Assembly (NCBI GenBank): GCA_030267065.1
Contig: JAJDJF010000014.1
Span: 1-33,279, forward strand
DNA: 33,279 nt
Direction: 5' to 3'
Source: Desulfovibrio sp. OttesenSCG-928-C06
GTDB taxonomy: Bacteria; Desulfobacterota; Desulfovibrionia; Desulfovibrionales; Desulfovibrionaceae
The notes below the pieces were generated by a model. It was not told the DNA's origin. It made no database searches and was given only the letters and a program-made list of their open reading frames with translations. Both the position numbers and the translations under genes were made by a program. Shown piece by piece: positions 1-8,704 of the stretch (positions are counted from its first letter, which is position 1; every line of letters starts with the position of its first letter).

Positions 1-19
1 GCCCAAACCGGAAAAAACA

Positions 20-1192
20 ATGCTTCTGCAAGTAAAAGATCTTGTTGTCGGGTTCGACACTGAGCGCGGCATGGCCCGCGCAGTTGACGGCGTGAGTTTT
101 ACTGTGGAGCAGGGCCGTTCTTTTTGTCTGGTGGGCGAATCGGGCTGTGGCAAGAGCGTCACGGTACTGTCCATTCTGGATTTGCTGCCTTCGCCTCCGG
201 ACCGGGTGCTGGGTGGCGAGGCCCTGTTCGAGGGCGAGGACCTCTTGATGCTGCGTGGTGAATCAGGCCGCCCGCGTCTGAACAGTCTGCGTGGATCGCG
301 CATCGGCATGATTTTTCAGGAGCCGATGACCTCGCTGAACCCGGTGTTCCGGGTGGGCGAGCAGGTGGCCGAGCCGTTGCGCCTGCATCGCGGCATGGGC
401 AAAAAAGATGCACTGGACCGGGCGGTGGAACTACTGGAGCAGGTTGGCATCAAGGCTCCGTCCCAACGGGCAAGGGACTATCCGCACCAGCTTTCCGGCG
501 GTATGCGGCAGCGGGTGATGATTGCCATGGCCATGGCCTGCAACCCGGCGCTGCTTATTGCCGACGAGCCGACCACCGCGCTGGATGTGAGCGTTCAGGG
601 CCAGATTCTGGATTTGATGCGCGAAATGCGCGAATCCAGCGGTTCCGCACTCCTGATGATTACGCACGATCTGGACGTGGTAACGCGCAGCGCCGATGAC
701 ATGGCGGTTATGTATGCCGGAAAGATTGTTGAAAGCGGCGCGGTTGCGGAAGTAATGTCCAACCCGCTCCACCCTTACACTGCCGGGCTTATTGCCTCGC
801 GCCCGCGCCTGTCCCGGCCGTCCCGCCTGGCCCGTCCGGGTAGCGCGGACAATCTGGTCAATCAGGGTAGTCTGCATAATCAGGTCGGCACAGTAACCGG
901 CGAGGACGCGCCGGGGTTGGCCCGGGCAGTTGCACAGGCCCGCCACGAGCGTCTGGCTTCCATACCCGGCACCGTACCACCGCCGCTGGAGCGTCCGCAG
1001 GGCTGCGCATTCTCCAACCGCTGCCCGCGCGTGATGGAACGCTGCCGGATGGAGATGCCGGAACTCGTGCCCGTCGGGACTTCTGGAGGGACCAGCGCGA
1101 CCGGGATGACAGAAACGGCCGGAACTGCCGGATCCAGCGGCTCCACTGTGGCCGGATCCGGGCGGCTTTGCCGCTGCTGGCTGCATCAGTAA
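20..1192 (+). CDS. Oligopeptide/dipeptide ABC transporter ATP-binding protein (DppD/OppD family)
   Basis: This is the cytoplasmic ATPase that would power peptide (or nickel) import through a Dpp/Opp-type permease. Visible motifs are Walker A GESGCGKS (residues 39-46), Q-loop Gln100, the signature LSGGMRQR (158-165), Walker B LLIADE (178-183) and the H-loop His216. The C-terminal oligopeptide-transporter extension has the usual Cys-rich end (Cys329, 335, 342, 384, 386). At 390 residues it is longer than typical DppD (about 330) because of a spacer at 262-312 and a Gly/Ser/Thr-rich insert at 353-381, just before the last cysteines. The ATG at 20 follows a weak GGA-type ribosome site. Permease and binding-protein genes are expected upstream, outside the window; the partner ATPase (DppF type) is not downstream. 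The family is certain; the substrate cannot be read from the sequence. Confidence 0.93.
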   Translation: MLLQVKDLVVGFDTERGMARAVDGVSFTVEQGRSFCLVGESGCGKSVTVLSILDLLPSPPDRVLGGEALFEGEDLLMLRGESGRPRLNSLRGSRIGMIFQEPMTSLNPVFRVGEQVAEPLRLHRGMGKKDALDRAVELLEQVGIKAPSQRARDYPHQLSGGMRQRVMIAMAMACNPALLIADEPTTALDVSVQGQILDLMREMRESSGSALLMITHDLDVVTRSADDMAVMYAGKIVESGAVAEVMSNPLHPYTAGLIASRPRLSRPSRLARPGSADNLVNQGSLHNQVGTVTGEDAPGLARAVAQARHERLASIPGTVPPPLERPQGCAFSNRCPRVMERCRMEMPELVPVGTSGGTSATGMTETAGTAGSSGSTVAGSGRLCRCWLHQ

Positions 1193-1325
1193 GAGTTATT
1201 ACTGCCCGACTTTAAGCTGTCTTTTGCTTTGGGCTTGTGCGCTGCCAAAAATAAAAAACGTCATTTCTGAAAAAATCCCTAATCAACCTGAAAAAACACC
1301 CGATATGCCCACTACGGAGCATATT

Positions 1326-2006
1326 ATGTCTATCATGGGAATATTGAAGAGCGGACTGGATAAAACGCAGCAGGATTATCTATTCAACGCCAAAGATACC
1401 TCGCAGGTTTTTGCAGGCGAGTTGAGCAGGCGCATTTCGCAAAGCAGCGCAAACAAGGTTGCCGATGCAGCCGCGCCGGACGTGGAAGCCGCTGCAAAGC
1501 CCGGTGCCGACAAGCAGGCCCAGCTGCAAAAGCTGGAGTCTTCCATCAAGTCCACGGTGGATTACATTGCGGACAAGCACGGCGAAAAGGCCGGAACTGC
1601 CGTGATGGGCATAATGCTCAAGCGCCTTGGCGAAGAAGATATTACCGAGGAGAACCTTGGCGACGCTTTTCTGGACGCCATCCGCTTTGTGGACAAAAAC
1701 TTCGGCATTGAGGCCGGAGACGAGTTCATGAGCCACCTCAACGGCAGCCTGAATGACAGCCTGAACGAATTTTTTGACAACGGCTTTTCCGAGCAGTTCA
1801 TTGCCGTGACCAACGGAAAGGTGAACGCGGCCCAGACGCTGGATACCGGCGCAAACAGCCAGAAAGTGGCCGAGCAGTATACGGATGCCGTGCTGCAGAT
1901 CCTCAAGGACGGGCGCAACGCGAACGAAAGCGCGGCTACCGATCCCTACGCCCGCCCGACGGACCAGAACGCCCTGCTAGGTGTGCTGTGCGACCAGCAG
2001 GTTTAG
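1326..2006 (+). CDS. Hypothetical protein, 226 residues
   Basis: I do not recognise this family. The frame is open further upstream, but I chose the ATG at 1326 because a CGGAG ribosome site lies just before it and the upstream residues look like non-coding translation. An alternative start is the ATG at 1335. The protein is soluble, acidic and mostly helical, with no signal peptide or membrane segment. An Ala/Lys/Gln-rich stretch (roughly residues 37-60) separates a short N-terminal part from a central domain that contains GEKAGTAVMGIMLKRLGEEDI and a conserved-looking FVDKNFGIEAGDEFM segment. The gene stands alone between the ABC ATPase and a strong terminator, so it is probably monocistronic. 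Its general make-up (small, Gln/Ala-rich start) resembles the unknown protein at 9022, but I see no clear homology between them. Confidence 0.8.
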   Translation: MSIMGILKSGLDKTQQDYLFNAKDTSQVFAGELSRRISQSSANKVADAAAPDVEAAAKPGADKQAQLQKLESSIKSTVDYIADKHGEKAGTAVMGIMLKRLGEEDITEENLGDAFLDAIRFVDKNFGIEAGDEFMSHLNGSLNDSLNEFFDNGFSEQFIAVTNGKVNAAQTLDTGANSQKVAEQYTDAVLQILKDGRNANESAATDPYARPTDQNALLGVLCDQQV

Positions 2007-2033
2007 CCCGTAGTTAACCACACAAAGCACTGC

Positions 2034-2065
2034 AAAAGCCCCAGTTAAAACTGGGGCTTTTATTT
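2034..2065 (+). terminator. Rho-independent terminator after the 226-residue gene
   Basis: The arms AAAAGCCCCAGTT (2034-2046) and AACTGGGGCTTTT (2049-2061) are perfectly complementary and run into TTTTATTTAT. It can act on both strands, because the left arm starts with four A residues, and so could also end the convergent sulfatase-fold gene at 2104. Confidence 0.9.
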
Positions 2066-2103
2066 ATGGTCCGTCATCCTGAAAGCTAAGTCAAAAACAG
2101 TCT

Positions 2104-4632
2104 CTACCCGCCACACTGCGCAAGAAACCACTTGCGCAAAGCGCTCTCAGCCACGGCTGTCGGCGTTCCAGCAGACTGACCACCATATATGGCTGACTGG
2201 CCGCCACCGCCGCCAGTGGCCTGATTGCCACCGTCTCCGGTAACCTGCTCGCCGCCGGCTTGACCGCCACCAGTTCCAGCAACGTTGACCTTCTCACTTT
2301 CGGCTTTGCTCACGCTTGCCGCAGGCTTATCGATATCCAGCGCCACTTCGCCGCCGTCCCAGATCAGACGCAATTTCTTGCCATACCGGGCAAGAACCGG
2401 GCGCGGTCCCGGCACAAACAGCGAATGCCCGATCACTGGTGCGTTCAGGCAGCTTTCAACGTCTGTTGCAGTCGGCTCTTTGGCGCGACCGGAATCTTCA
2501 GCCTGCCGGGCGCTTTCAATAGCCCAGTCTGCCTGTTTCGCCAGCCCTGTCTGATCCGGCAGGGCTGCACACTCTGCCTGTGCTGCCTGCTTCGGCTGGT
2601 GCATCCGCTCTATTTGCCCGGCTACAGCGCGGTTTTCCGCATCACTTTCGCCGGTGCCGCTGACATGACGCAGGCCAAGCCCATCAATGAGCGTGGGCAG
2701 CAAATCAAGCTGGCTGCACGGGGTATCAGCATCCAGAGCGCGGAAGGGGTTGGCGGCGGGATTGCGCGTCACAAAAACCAGCGGCACCAGATCCGGCTCC
2801 AGAGACTGCAATCCGTTCAGGCGCATGTATTCGTTGCCGTGGTTTGGCGAATGGTCGCCGGTGATGATGATCAGGGTAGAATCATCATACAGCCGGGCCT
2901 TGCCAAGAGTGCGGAAGAAGAACATCAGGTTCAGGTCCGCCTCGAACAGCGAGCGGAGCAGGCGCGAATCGCTGTTGCGTACAGATTCGGGAAAAACATC
3001 TTCCGGCAGGGTATGGTAGTAGCCGGGGTGGGTATCGGCTGTGGTTATCTGGAGCAGCAGTTTGCCTTCGCGGTGCTGCGCCAGCAGCGGCACAGCCGCG
3101 TGGAACAGGGCGCTGTCCGCCAGCCCCCAGCCGCAGGACGGGGCATTCGGATAGATACGCCGCAAATCCTCCTGCGCCAGAAACTCGTCGTAACCAAGCA
3201 GACGCGTGAAAAAAACGTCCTTGTCGCCATAATGCCGGGTAACGCCGGAAAGCGCGATGCTATGGAAACCCTGCTCGCGCAGGAGCGTGGGCAGGCTCTC
3301 CACCCGGCCCAAAGCATGCTCCATATCCCGCTCATAGGCCAGACGCGAGGCATGCAGCGCGTACAGACCCTGATTGGTGGGCATGTTGGCGGTCATCATC
3401 CGGTCAAGCCGCGGGTAATTATCCAGCAGGCTGTGCAAAAACGGCATTACTTCCCGGCTGACCAGCGGGTTATAGCGCCCAAGCATCTTCTGGCCCAGAG
3501 ATTCCATGCAGATCAGGATGATGCGTTTGTAGCCGCAGGCAGCGGTAGAAGCAGACAGCCCCAGACCAACTCGCGTGACAGCAGGTGCTGTGCGTTCTGC
3601 CCCGGCGTTTTGTTCCAGACCGACGGCAGACGGTTCAGCCAGACCGGGGCCCACGACGCCGTGAGCTGTCCCGGTTGCGCTCCGCTCAGATCCGGCAGAT
3701 GCAGAACCCTGCCCGGTGTTTGCGGCAGTTTGCCCTGTGCCGGTAACAGGCATGTCAGCAGATGAATTGTCCGGGGCAGTATTTTCCAGTCCGGCTGCGT
3801 AGCGCTTTGCGCCAATCAGACCAACAGTGCGCAAAAAAGCGGCCTCGTCCGCAGTGCATGGCTCCACGTCCCGCGTCTGCGCTCCTGAGGACTTCCATTC
3901 CCGCAGCACGGCGAACAGATTGCAAAGGGCAGAGCCGCGCACGGCGTTAATGCGTTCCCGCACCTGTTCCTGAACCTGCTCATGATTCCCGATGCCGTAA
4001 GAGTCGATGTATCTTTCCGGTTCCGGCACAGCCGGGCGCAGTCTTGCAGGCAGCAGGCTGCAAATGCCGCTACCGGCCAATCCATTCAGTCCATACCGGA
4101 CAAGCAGACAGCCCAGCGCGGCAAAGCCCCAGAAAATCAGCCCGGACAGCCGCAGCAGGCCGCCGGAATCCGCCGCCGTGATGCCGCCCCAAAACAGCGC
4201 AAAACAAAGCAGCGGCAGCAACAGCAACAGTCCAGCCAGAGCAGCCAACTGCTTTTTTTGCTGCGCAGAGGCGGCAGCCCGGATATTTGCCGGACGCAGT
4301 TCAGGGATAATCATGGCGAAAAAACGCCTGCGGGTATTCAGGTAAACGTGGGAATCAACCACATTCATGGCAATGCACAGATCGGCAATCAGACTGGCAA
4401 GGGTTAGAAAAATCCAGCCCAGCCATGCAAGGCCAAGATATTGCGCCGCGCAGACGCCGCCCAGCGGCAGCAGAACCCAGAGCAGATCGCCGCACACGCC
4501 GGGCAGAATCAGGCTGGCGCTCTCCTGCCTGTCTGGCTGGCGTCTGGCCAGAACCCGGATCATGGAGCGCCGTGACATCCAGCCAGCCAGCAGCGGTGCC
4601 AGCACAAGCAGCATCATGGCAGCTAACGGCAT
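2104..4632 (-). CDS. Membrane-anchored sulfatase-fold phosphotransferase, LtaS/MdoB/EptA-like
   Basis: This is an inner-membrane enzyme of the alkaline-phosphatase/sulfatase superfamily whose catalytic domain would face the periplasm. Relatives transfer phosphoglycerol or phosphoethanolamine to lipids or glycans. Hydrophobic segments lie at about residues 4-17, 45-60, 68-90, 128-150 and 160-180. The catalytic domain starts near 368: metal ligand Glu377 in ICMESLG, likely nucleophile Thr419 in MPTNQG, His535 in TADTHP, and Asp593-His594 in GDHSPNHG. Two low-complexity stretches stand out: Gly/Thr/Ala-rich 285-365 between membrane and catalytic parts, and a Gly/Gln-rich tail at 785-822. At 842 residues it is longer than LtaS (about 650). 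The ATG at 4632 has a GGAAGG ribosome site. It starts 24 bases after the response regulator stop, so the two are probably cotranscribed. The donor and acceptor are unknown. Confidence 0.85.
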   Translation of the reverse strand: MPLAAMMLLVLAPLLAGWMSRRSMIRVLARRQPDRQESASLILPGVCGDLLWVLLPLGGVCAAQYLGLAWLGWIFLTLASLIADLCIAMNVVDSHVYLNTRRRFFAMIIPELRPANIRAAASAQQKKQLAALAGLLLLLPLLCFALFWGGITAADSGGLLRLSGLIFWGFAALGCLLVRYGLNGLAGSGICSLLPARLRPAVPEPERYIDSYGIGNHEQVQEQVRERINAVRGSALCNLFAVLREWKSSGAQTRDVEPCTADEAAFLRTVGLIGAKRYAAGLENTAPDNSSADMPVTGTGQTAANTGQGSASAGSERSATGTAHGVVGPGLAEPSAVGLEQNAGAERTAPAVTRVGLGLSASTAACGYKRIILICMESLGQKMLGRYNPLVSREVMPFLHSLLDNYPRLDRMMTANMPTNQGLYALHASRLAYERDMEHALGRVESLPTLLREQGFHSIALSGVTRHYGDKDVFFTRLLGYDEFLAQEDLRRIYPNAPSCGWGLADSALFHAAVPLLAQHREGKLLLQITTADTHPGYYHTLPEDVFPESVRNSDSRLLRSLFEADLNLMFFFRTLGKARLYDDSTLIIITGDHSPNHGNEYMRLNGLQSLEPDLVPLVFVTRNPAANPFRALDADTPCSQLDLLPTLIDGLGLRHVSGTGESDAENRAVAGQIERMHQPKQAAQAECAALPDQTGLAKQADWAIESARQAEDSGRAKEPTATDVESCLNAPVIGHSLFVPGPRPVLARYGKKLRLIWDGGEVALDIDKPAASVSKAESEKVNVAGTGGGQAGGEQVTGDGGNQATGGGGGQSAIYGGQSAGTPTAVAESALRKWFLAQCGG

Positions 4633-4656
4633 ATGGCAGACCTTCCGTAAGCCACG

Positions 4657-6405
4657 TTAATCCTTTTTCAGGCGGCGGTGCAGCGCAAAGCGTGAAATAT
4701 TCAGATATTCGGCAGCCTTGCTCTTGTTGCCGCCGAATTTATCCATTGCCTTCAGAATGATGGCGTCATTCAGCTTTTCCAGATCCAGCGGAGCGTCAGG
4801 CAGGACCAGATCGCCCAGATCCAGTTGCGGTCTGGAAGAAACAAGCGCCCCGGACGCGCCGTAAGCATCGCCCGCGCTCACAAAACTGTCCTGCCCGGTA
4901 CTGTAAATGCCGCTTTTGCCGTCAGCGTAAGCACCGAGTCCGTTTGGAGCGGCAGTTCCGGCTTGCGCGGACTGCCAGTTCTGACCGTTTTGGCCGTTTT
5001 GACCAATCTGCATAGATTGGCCAGATTGCCCGATTTGTCCGGCATGTCCAAATTGGCCATTCTGACCGGACTGACTGGGCTGGCCGGGCTGACCGGGCAG
5101 GGAAACATGGCCGTTCTGCGCAACCAGCCCGACATGGGCCGCCGGGCGCACCAGAAATGACAGATGTTCCGGCTTCAGCGCCTGATCATCATTCAGCAGA
5201 ACCGCTCTTTCAATGGCGTTGCGCAGTTCTCTTACGTTACCCAGCCACGGGTAGTTGTGCATCATCTCAAGGGCTGCCGGAGAAATTGCGGTAAAGCGCT
5301 TCTTTTTCTGCTTGGCCTCGCGCTTGAGGAAGAACATAGCCAGCGCGTCTATTTCATCCTGACGCTCGCGCAGCGGCGGCAGCACCAGATGCCCGACGCT
5401 AAGGCGGTGGTACAGGTCGCGCCTGAACAGCCCGGCGTCCACCATCCGCTCAAGGCTGCGGTTACCGGCGCAGATTACGCGAGCCTTGAACTTGCGCTCG
5501 TGCTTGCCGCCAAGCCGGTAAAAGGTGCGGTCTTCCAGCACGCGCAGCAGCTTCGGCTGCATGTCGTAGGGCATTTCGGATATTTCATCCAGAAACAGGG
5601 TGCCGGATCCGGCCAGTTCCAGCTTGCCCGCTGCGCCCTCGGCGCGGCTTCCGGTAAAAGCGCCCTGCTCATGCCCAAACAGCTCGCTGCCGAATAGCTC
5701 GGCCGGAATCGCCGAGCAGTTCAGGGCCACAAAGGGCGTTTCCACACTGCGCCGCGCGCTGCCGGAACCGTCCTCAATGCCGTAATGGATGAGGCGGGCC
5801 AGAATTTCCTTGCCGGTTCCGGTTTCGCCTTCCACCAGCACCGGCACACCGGGGTTGGCGTGAAAAATAAGCGCTTCGTCCATCAGGGCGCGCATTTGCT
5901 GCGATTCCGCAACTACCTCGCCAATCCCGCTAATCTGGCGCAACTGCTCGTTAATGGCGGCAAGGCTGTTGCTCAGTTCCTGACGTACTTCCTCAGCCTT
6001 ATCCAGATCATGCTTGAGCGAGATGTTTTCCTTGAGCAGTTCCTGATGCGCTGCGCAGCGCTCCACCACAACAGACAGTTCGGCGGCGTTGATGGGTTTG
6101 TTCAGGTAATCGTAAGCCCCACAGCGCAAGGCTTGCACCGCGCTCTCAATATCCGCGTAACCGGTAATCAGGAGCACATCGCTATCTGCCGTGACAGGGT
6201 CGGCCTTGATTTTTTCCAGAAGCTCAAGCCCAGTCAGACCCGGCATGCGGATGTCGCTGATGATCAGGGGATAAAAATTTCGGGATGCTTCTGCCAGCGC
6301 CTCACGGGAATCCTGCATGGCTGTAGGCTCATGTCCCAAATCCCGCAGCACCAGCCCAAGGCTCTGCAAACTGTCCGGGTTGTCGTCAACTACAAGTATT
6401 CGCAT
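4657..6405 (-). CDS. Sigma-54-dependent response regulator, NtrC family
   Basis: This transcription activator would open sigma-54 promoters after phosphorylation by the kinase encoded next to it. In order: receiver domain (acidic Asp7-Asp8, phospho-acceptor Asp51, Thr81, Lys103), AAA+ domain with Walker A GETGTGK (193-199), the sigma-54 contact loop GAFTGS (248-253) and Walker B GTLFLDE (268-274), then a Fis-type helix-turn-helix at 545-582. Between AAA+ and the DNA-binding part sits an unusual linker of about 120 residues, including a Gly-Gln repeat tract at 437-479. The open frame extends upstream, but the ATG at 6405 begins exactly at the receiver motif MRILVVDD; its ribosome site is weak. 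Length is 582 residues against about 460-480 usually, the excess being the linker. It lies between the kinase and the sulfatase-fold gene on the same strand. Confidence 0.95.
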   Translation of the reverse strand: MRILVVDDNPDSLQSLGLVLRDLGHEPTAMQDSREALAEASRNFYPLIISDIRMPGLTGLELLEKIKADPVTADSDVLLITGYADIESAVQALRCGAYDYLNKPINAAELSVVVERCAAHQELLKENISLKHDLDKAEEVRQELSNSLAAINEQLRQISGIGEVVAESQQMRALMDEALIFHANPGVPVLVEGETGTGKEILARLIHYGIEDGSGSARRSVETPFVALNCSAIPAELFGSELFGHEQGAFTGSRAEGAAGKLELAGSGTLFLDEISEMPYDMQPKLLRVLEDRTFYRLGGKHERKFKARVICAGNRSLERMVDAGLFRRDLYHRLSVGHLVLPPLRERQDEIDALAMFFLKREAKQKKKRFTAISPAALEMMHNYPWLGNVRELRNAIERAVLLNDDQALKPEHLSFLVRPAAHVGLVAQNGHVSLPGQPGQPSQSGQNGQFGHAGQIGQSGQSMQIGQNGQNGQNWQSAQAGTAAPNGLGAYADGKSGIYSTGQDSFVSAGDAYGASGALVSSRPQLDLGDLVLPDAPLDLEKLNDAIILKAMDKFGGNKSKAAEYLNISRFALHRRLKKD

Positions 6406-6430
6406 CGGGTGTCCGTGTTTATTTTTTTTG

Positions 6431-6510
6431 TGCCTCCGGCGGCTCAAGGGGCTCTGCCCCTTGAGAATCCCCGGCAGGGACCGGCTGGCCCCTGCACCCC
6501 GCAATGGGGG
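6431..6510 (+). repeat. Type A intergenic hairpin repeat, copy R1
   Basis: The core is GCCTCCGGCGG, then hairpin 1 CTCAAGGGGC (6443-6452) / GCCCCTTGAG (6456-6465), then AATCCCCGGCAGGG, then CCCCTGCACCCCGCAATGGGG. The G4 run of the left arm matches both C4 runs, at 6457-6460 and 6469-6472. This copy lies between the kinase and regulator genes of one operon and, unlike most others, is oriented against them. Confidence 0.85.
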
Positions 6511-6560
6511 AGATGCTGTAACCTTAAAACTAGCCCTGATATCTCACGGCGATAATGTCT

Positions 6561-7946
6561 TTAAATACTGGACTTCTTACTGCTGACATTCATGGCAATG
6601 CCGAACACTGCCCCGCCAAGACGCGGGTGACGCGCCCTGACCTGCACTTCGCCGCCCCATGAGCTGACAAAGGCGTGGATGATGGAAAGCCCCAGCCCCA
6701 TGCCCTCGCTGGGGCCCTTGGTCGTGTAGAAGGGGTCGAAAATACGCCGCTCCTGTCCCGGAGGAATTCCGGGACCGGAATCCGCTACTTCGATAAAAAG
6801 CCTCTGCTCATCATTATGGGCGCTGATGCGGATAATTTTTTCGCCCTGCGCCTCTTTAGCCGCATGTACTGCGTTATCCAGCAGGTTGTTCAGAACCTGA
6901 CTCAGCTGGATGCCCACGGCACGCACCGGGGGCAGAACGTCAGGAATATGCGCTTCCAGCCGTATGTTGAGCGCCTCGCACTTTGCGGCGCAGTTGCCCA
7001 GCGCCTCGCGCAGGGCCGCTCGCACGTCCACGGATTCGTGCACCGTGGCCGACTGGATAGCCATTGAGCGCATGTGCTGCGTAATCTCGCTGATTTTGCG
7101 GGCCTGCTCAAGAATAAGCTCGATGCGCTCTTTTAGCAGATCGCGCGGCGGGGCCTCGTTCTTGTCCAGCAACATCTTCAGGCCGCTGGCATAAAGATTC
7201 AGGGCCGAAAGCGGCTGATTGATCTCATGGGCAATGCCGCCCGCAAGAGTGCTCATGGCCTCAAGCCGCTGCGCCCGCAACAGCTTTTGCTCGATAATGC
7301 GCTTGCGGGTGATATCTTCCACCAGAACAAGAACCAGACCCGGCTTATGGGTGGCTGCGTCCTCGATGCCTGGCAGGGTCAAATCGCTGGCTGTGAGAAT
7401 AGCTTCCGCAGACTCGCCGGTACCGGGTTTAGCCACGCTGCCGGAGTTGCCGCCGGAACTTCCCACAGGGCCGCCACCAGATATTACACCAGCATTGCCC
7501 ACAGAGGTGCCTGAAGACGAACTCTTGCCGCCGGACGCCAGACTTCTGGCTGCCACGGAACCGGAACTTCTGGGCTGCGCGCCGGATGCCGCCCGCGCGG
7601 GCGAAGCCACAAAGCGGTAGTAGCGCTCCTGCCCGCCCTCGTCCTGCCGTGCAAACTCGCGTTCGTAATTCAGACCGTCCTCAAAACAGCGCTTTACCGG
7701 GCAGGAGGCGCAACCATCAGGCACGGAGCAGTCACGCAAAAGGCCATCGCAAAGCAGGCTGCCGCTTTTTACCCGGCCCCCGGTAACGGACTTGAACCTG
7801 CTGTTAAAACGCAGCAGCTTCAGGTCACGGTCCACCAGCGCCAGCCCAAAAACCATGTTGGCCGCAAGGCTGCGCAGGCGGCGTTCTTCCAGCTCCTCGG
7901 CCTTGGATGCGCGCGCGTCTGCGCCTGTTCCAATATTCTTGCCCAT
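6561..7946 (-). CDS. Sensor histidine kinase, PAS plus HisKA plus HATPase
   Basis: This kinase is the likely partner of the NtrC-type regulator that follows. A PAS-like domain (about residues 20-115) contains a cluster of five cysteines (Cys66, 73, 79, 82, 87). A Gly/Ser-rich insert at about 115-180 splits the PAS region before the coiled linker. The H-box LAGGIAHEINQPLSAL gives phospho-acceptor His240. The ATPase domain has the N-box (Asn353, Asn354, Asn358), G1 DSGPGIP (389-395) and G2 GMGLGLS (415-421). I see no membrane segment or signal peptide, so it is probably cytoplasmic and may sense a soluble or redox signal; that is inference. A TTG at 7958 is possible, but the ATG at 7946 looks more natural; neither has a strong ribosome site. 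The gap of 155 bases to the regulator holds repeat R1. Confidence 0.93.
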   Translation of the reverse strand: MGKNIGTGADARASKAEELEERRLRSLAANMVFGLALVDRDLKLLRFNSRFKSVTGGRVKSGSLLCDGLLRDCSVPDGCASCPVKRCFEDGLNYEREFARQDEGGQERYYRFVASPARAASGAQPRSSGSVAARSLASGGKSSSSGTSVGNAGVISGGGPVGSSGGNSGSVAKPGTGESAEAILTASDLTLPGIEDAATHKPGLVLVLVEDITRKRIIEQKLLRAQRLEAMSTLAGGIAHEINQPLSALNLYASGLKMLLDKNEAPPRDLLKERIELILEQARKISEITQHMRSMAIQSATVHESVDVRAALREALGNCAAKCEALNIRLEAHIPDVLPPVRAVGIQLSQVLNNLLDNAVHAAKEAQGEKIIRISAHNDEQRLFIEVADSGPGIPPGQERRIFDPFYTTKGPSEGMGLGLSIIHAFVSSWGGEVQVRARHPRLGGAVFGIAMNVSSKKSSI

Positions 7947-7977
7947 ATTCGTCCGCAATGTTTTGAGTTATAGATAT

Positions 7978-7995
7978 ATGTGCAAAATCGCACAT
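7978..7995. promoter_or_regulatory. 18-base palindrome upstream of the kinase gene, possible operator
   Basis: ATGTGC (7978-7983) and GCACAT (7990-7995) are perfect inverted arms around six bases, starting 32 bases upstream of the kinase start. The spacing resembles CRP/FNR-family and Rex-type sites, but the half-site is not a clear match to either. A second small inverted repeat, CTTGC-N7-GCAAG, follows at 7996-8012. Confidence 0.4.
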
Positions 7996-8064
7996 CTTGC
8001 AAAAAAAGCAAGGGCTGAAATGCAAAAATCCCCGGCTCCGTGAAGATACCGGGGAAAATTCCAC

Positions 8065-8090
8065 CTGCGGCGGCCAGAACGCCGCCGCAG
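8065..8090 (-). terminator. GC-rich hairpin downstream of the UspA gene, possible terminator
   Basis: CTGCGGCGGC (8065-8074) and GCCGCCGCAG (8081-8090) form a perfect 10-bp stem with a six-base loop. On the - strand it is followed by GGTGGAATTTTCC, so the T-tract is short and slightly displaced. It would end transcription coming from the UspA gene before the kinase gene. Confidence 0.45.
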
Positions 8091-8140
8091 CAGATGATCT
8101 TTTATTGACATTCAGAGTGATTTTGTTCTCTCGCAAGGAA

Positions 8141-8201
8141 GAAAGTGTTTTTATGAAGGGAGCATACTCTTACGGTATGTGACCGGAGTAAAAATACTTT
8201 C
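8141..8201. repeat. 61-base imperfect inverted repeat between uspA-like and kinase genes
   Basis: The outer arms GAAAGTGTTTTTA (8141-8153) and TAAAAATACTTTC (8189-8201) differ by one base that still allows a G-U pair. An inner stem CATAC (8163-8167) / GTATG (8175-8179) lies in the loop. The end is 42 bases beyond the UspA stop. It could be an extended terminator or a protein-binding palindrome. Confidence 0.55.
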
Positions 8202-8242
8202 TGACGCGGCAAGAGGTCAAAAACGCCTGAAGTCGATACGGC

Positions 8243-8704
8243 CTAGCAGGTGCCGTTCACAACCACATCAGGGCGCACGGTAAGCACCGGAATGCTGGAG
8301 GTCTTGACCACCTTTTCAGCAACCGAGCCGAACAGGATGCGGTCAAGGCCAACGCGTCCGTGCGTGCCCATTACGATGAGGTCAGCGCCGTATTCCTGGG
8401 CCTGCTCAATAATTTCTTCAGCCGCGTAGCCGCTTACAACCTTGCCCTTGGACTTTACGCCATCGAACTTTTCCTTGACGAAATCTTCCATGGACTTTTC
8501 AGCGCCGTTGACAACTTCGCCGACAAAGTTCTCAATGGAGCTTGCGGGAACGTGAAAACCAACGTACTGGCTGAGGGAGGGCGCGATATACACAGCCATT
8601 ACCTCAGCGTTCAGGCTCCTGGCCAGACAGACGGCATAGTCTGCCACGGTGGAGCTCTGAGCCGACAAATCCACTGCAACCAGAATCTTGTTAATTGCGG
8701 GCAT
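8243..8704 (-). CDS. Universal stress protein, UspA family
   Basis: This is a single-domain cytoplasmic Usp of 153 residues, the usual size. Asp12 near the N-terminus and the nucleotide motif Gly113-x2-Gly116-x9-Gly126-Ser127 (GTHGRVG...FGS) place it in the ATP-binding subgroup. I chose the ATG at 8704 because an AAGGAGAG ribosome site lies seven bases upstream and MPAINKIL is the normal Usp beginning; a frame start at 8731 would add nine residues without a better site. It is divergent from the unknown gene at 9022 and on the same strand as the kinase operon, but about 300 bases and two hairpins separate it from that operon, so it is probably its own unit. Its specific role cannot be told. 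Confidence 0.93.
   Translation of the reverse strand: MPAINKILVAVDLSAQSSTVADYAVCLARSLNAEVMAVYIAPSLSQYVGFHVPASSIENFVGEVVNGAEKSMEDFVKEKFDGVKSKGKVVSGYAAEEIIEQAQEYGADLIVMGTHGRVGLDRILFGSVAEKVVKTSSIPVLTVRPDVVVNGTC

Noticed and set aside
1230..1246. A sigma-54-like GG-N10-GC pair upstream of the 226-residue gene
   Set aside because: Spacing fits, but the -12 part reads CTGCC and the -24 part TGGGC, too far from consensus to support.
2260..3765. A 501-codon + strand frame across the sulfatase-fold gene
   Set aside because: Antisense of a gene with intact catalytic motifs; residues are Arg/Gln/Cys-rich with no recognisable domain.
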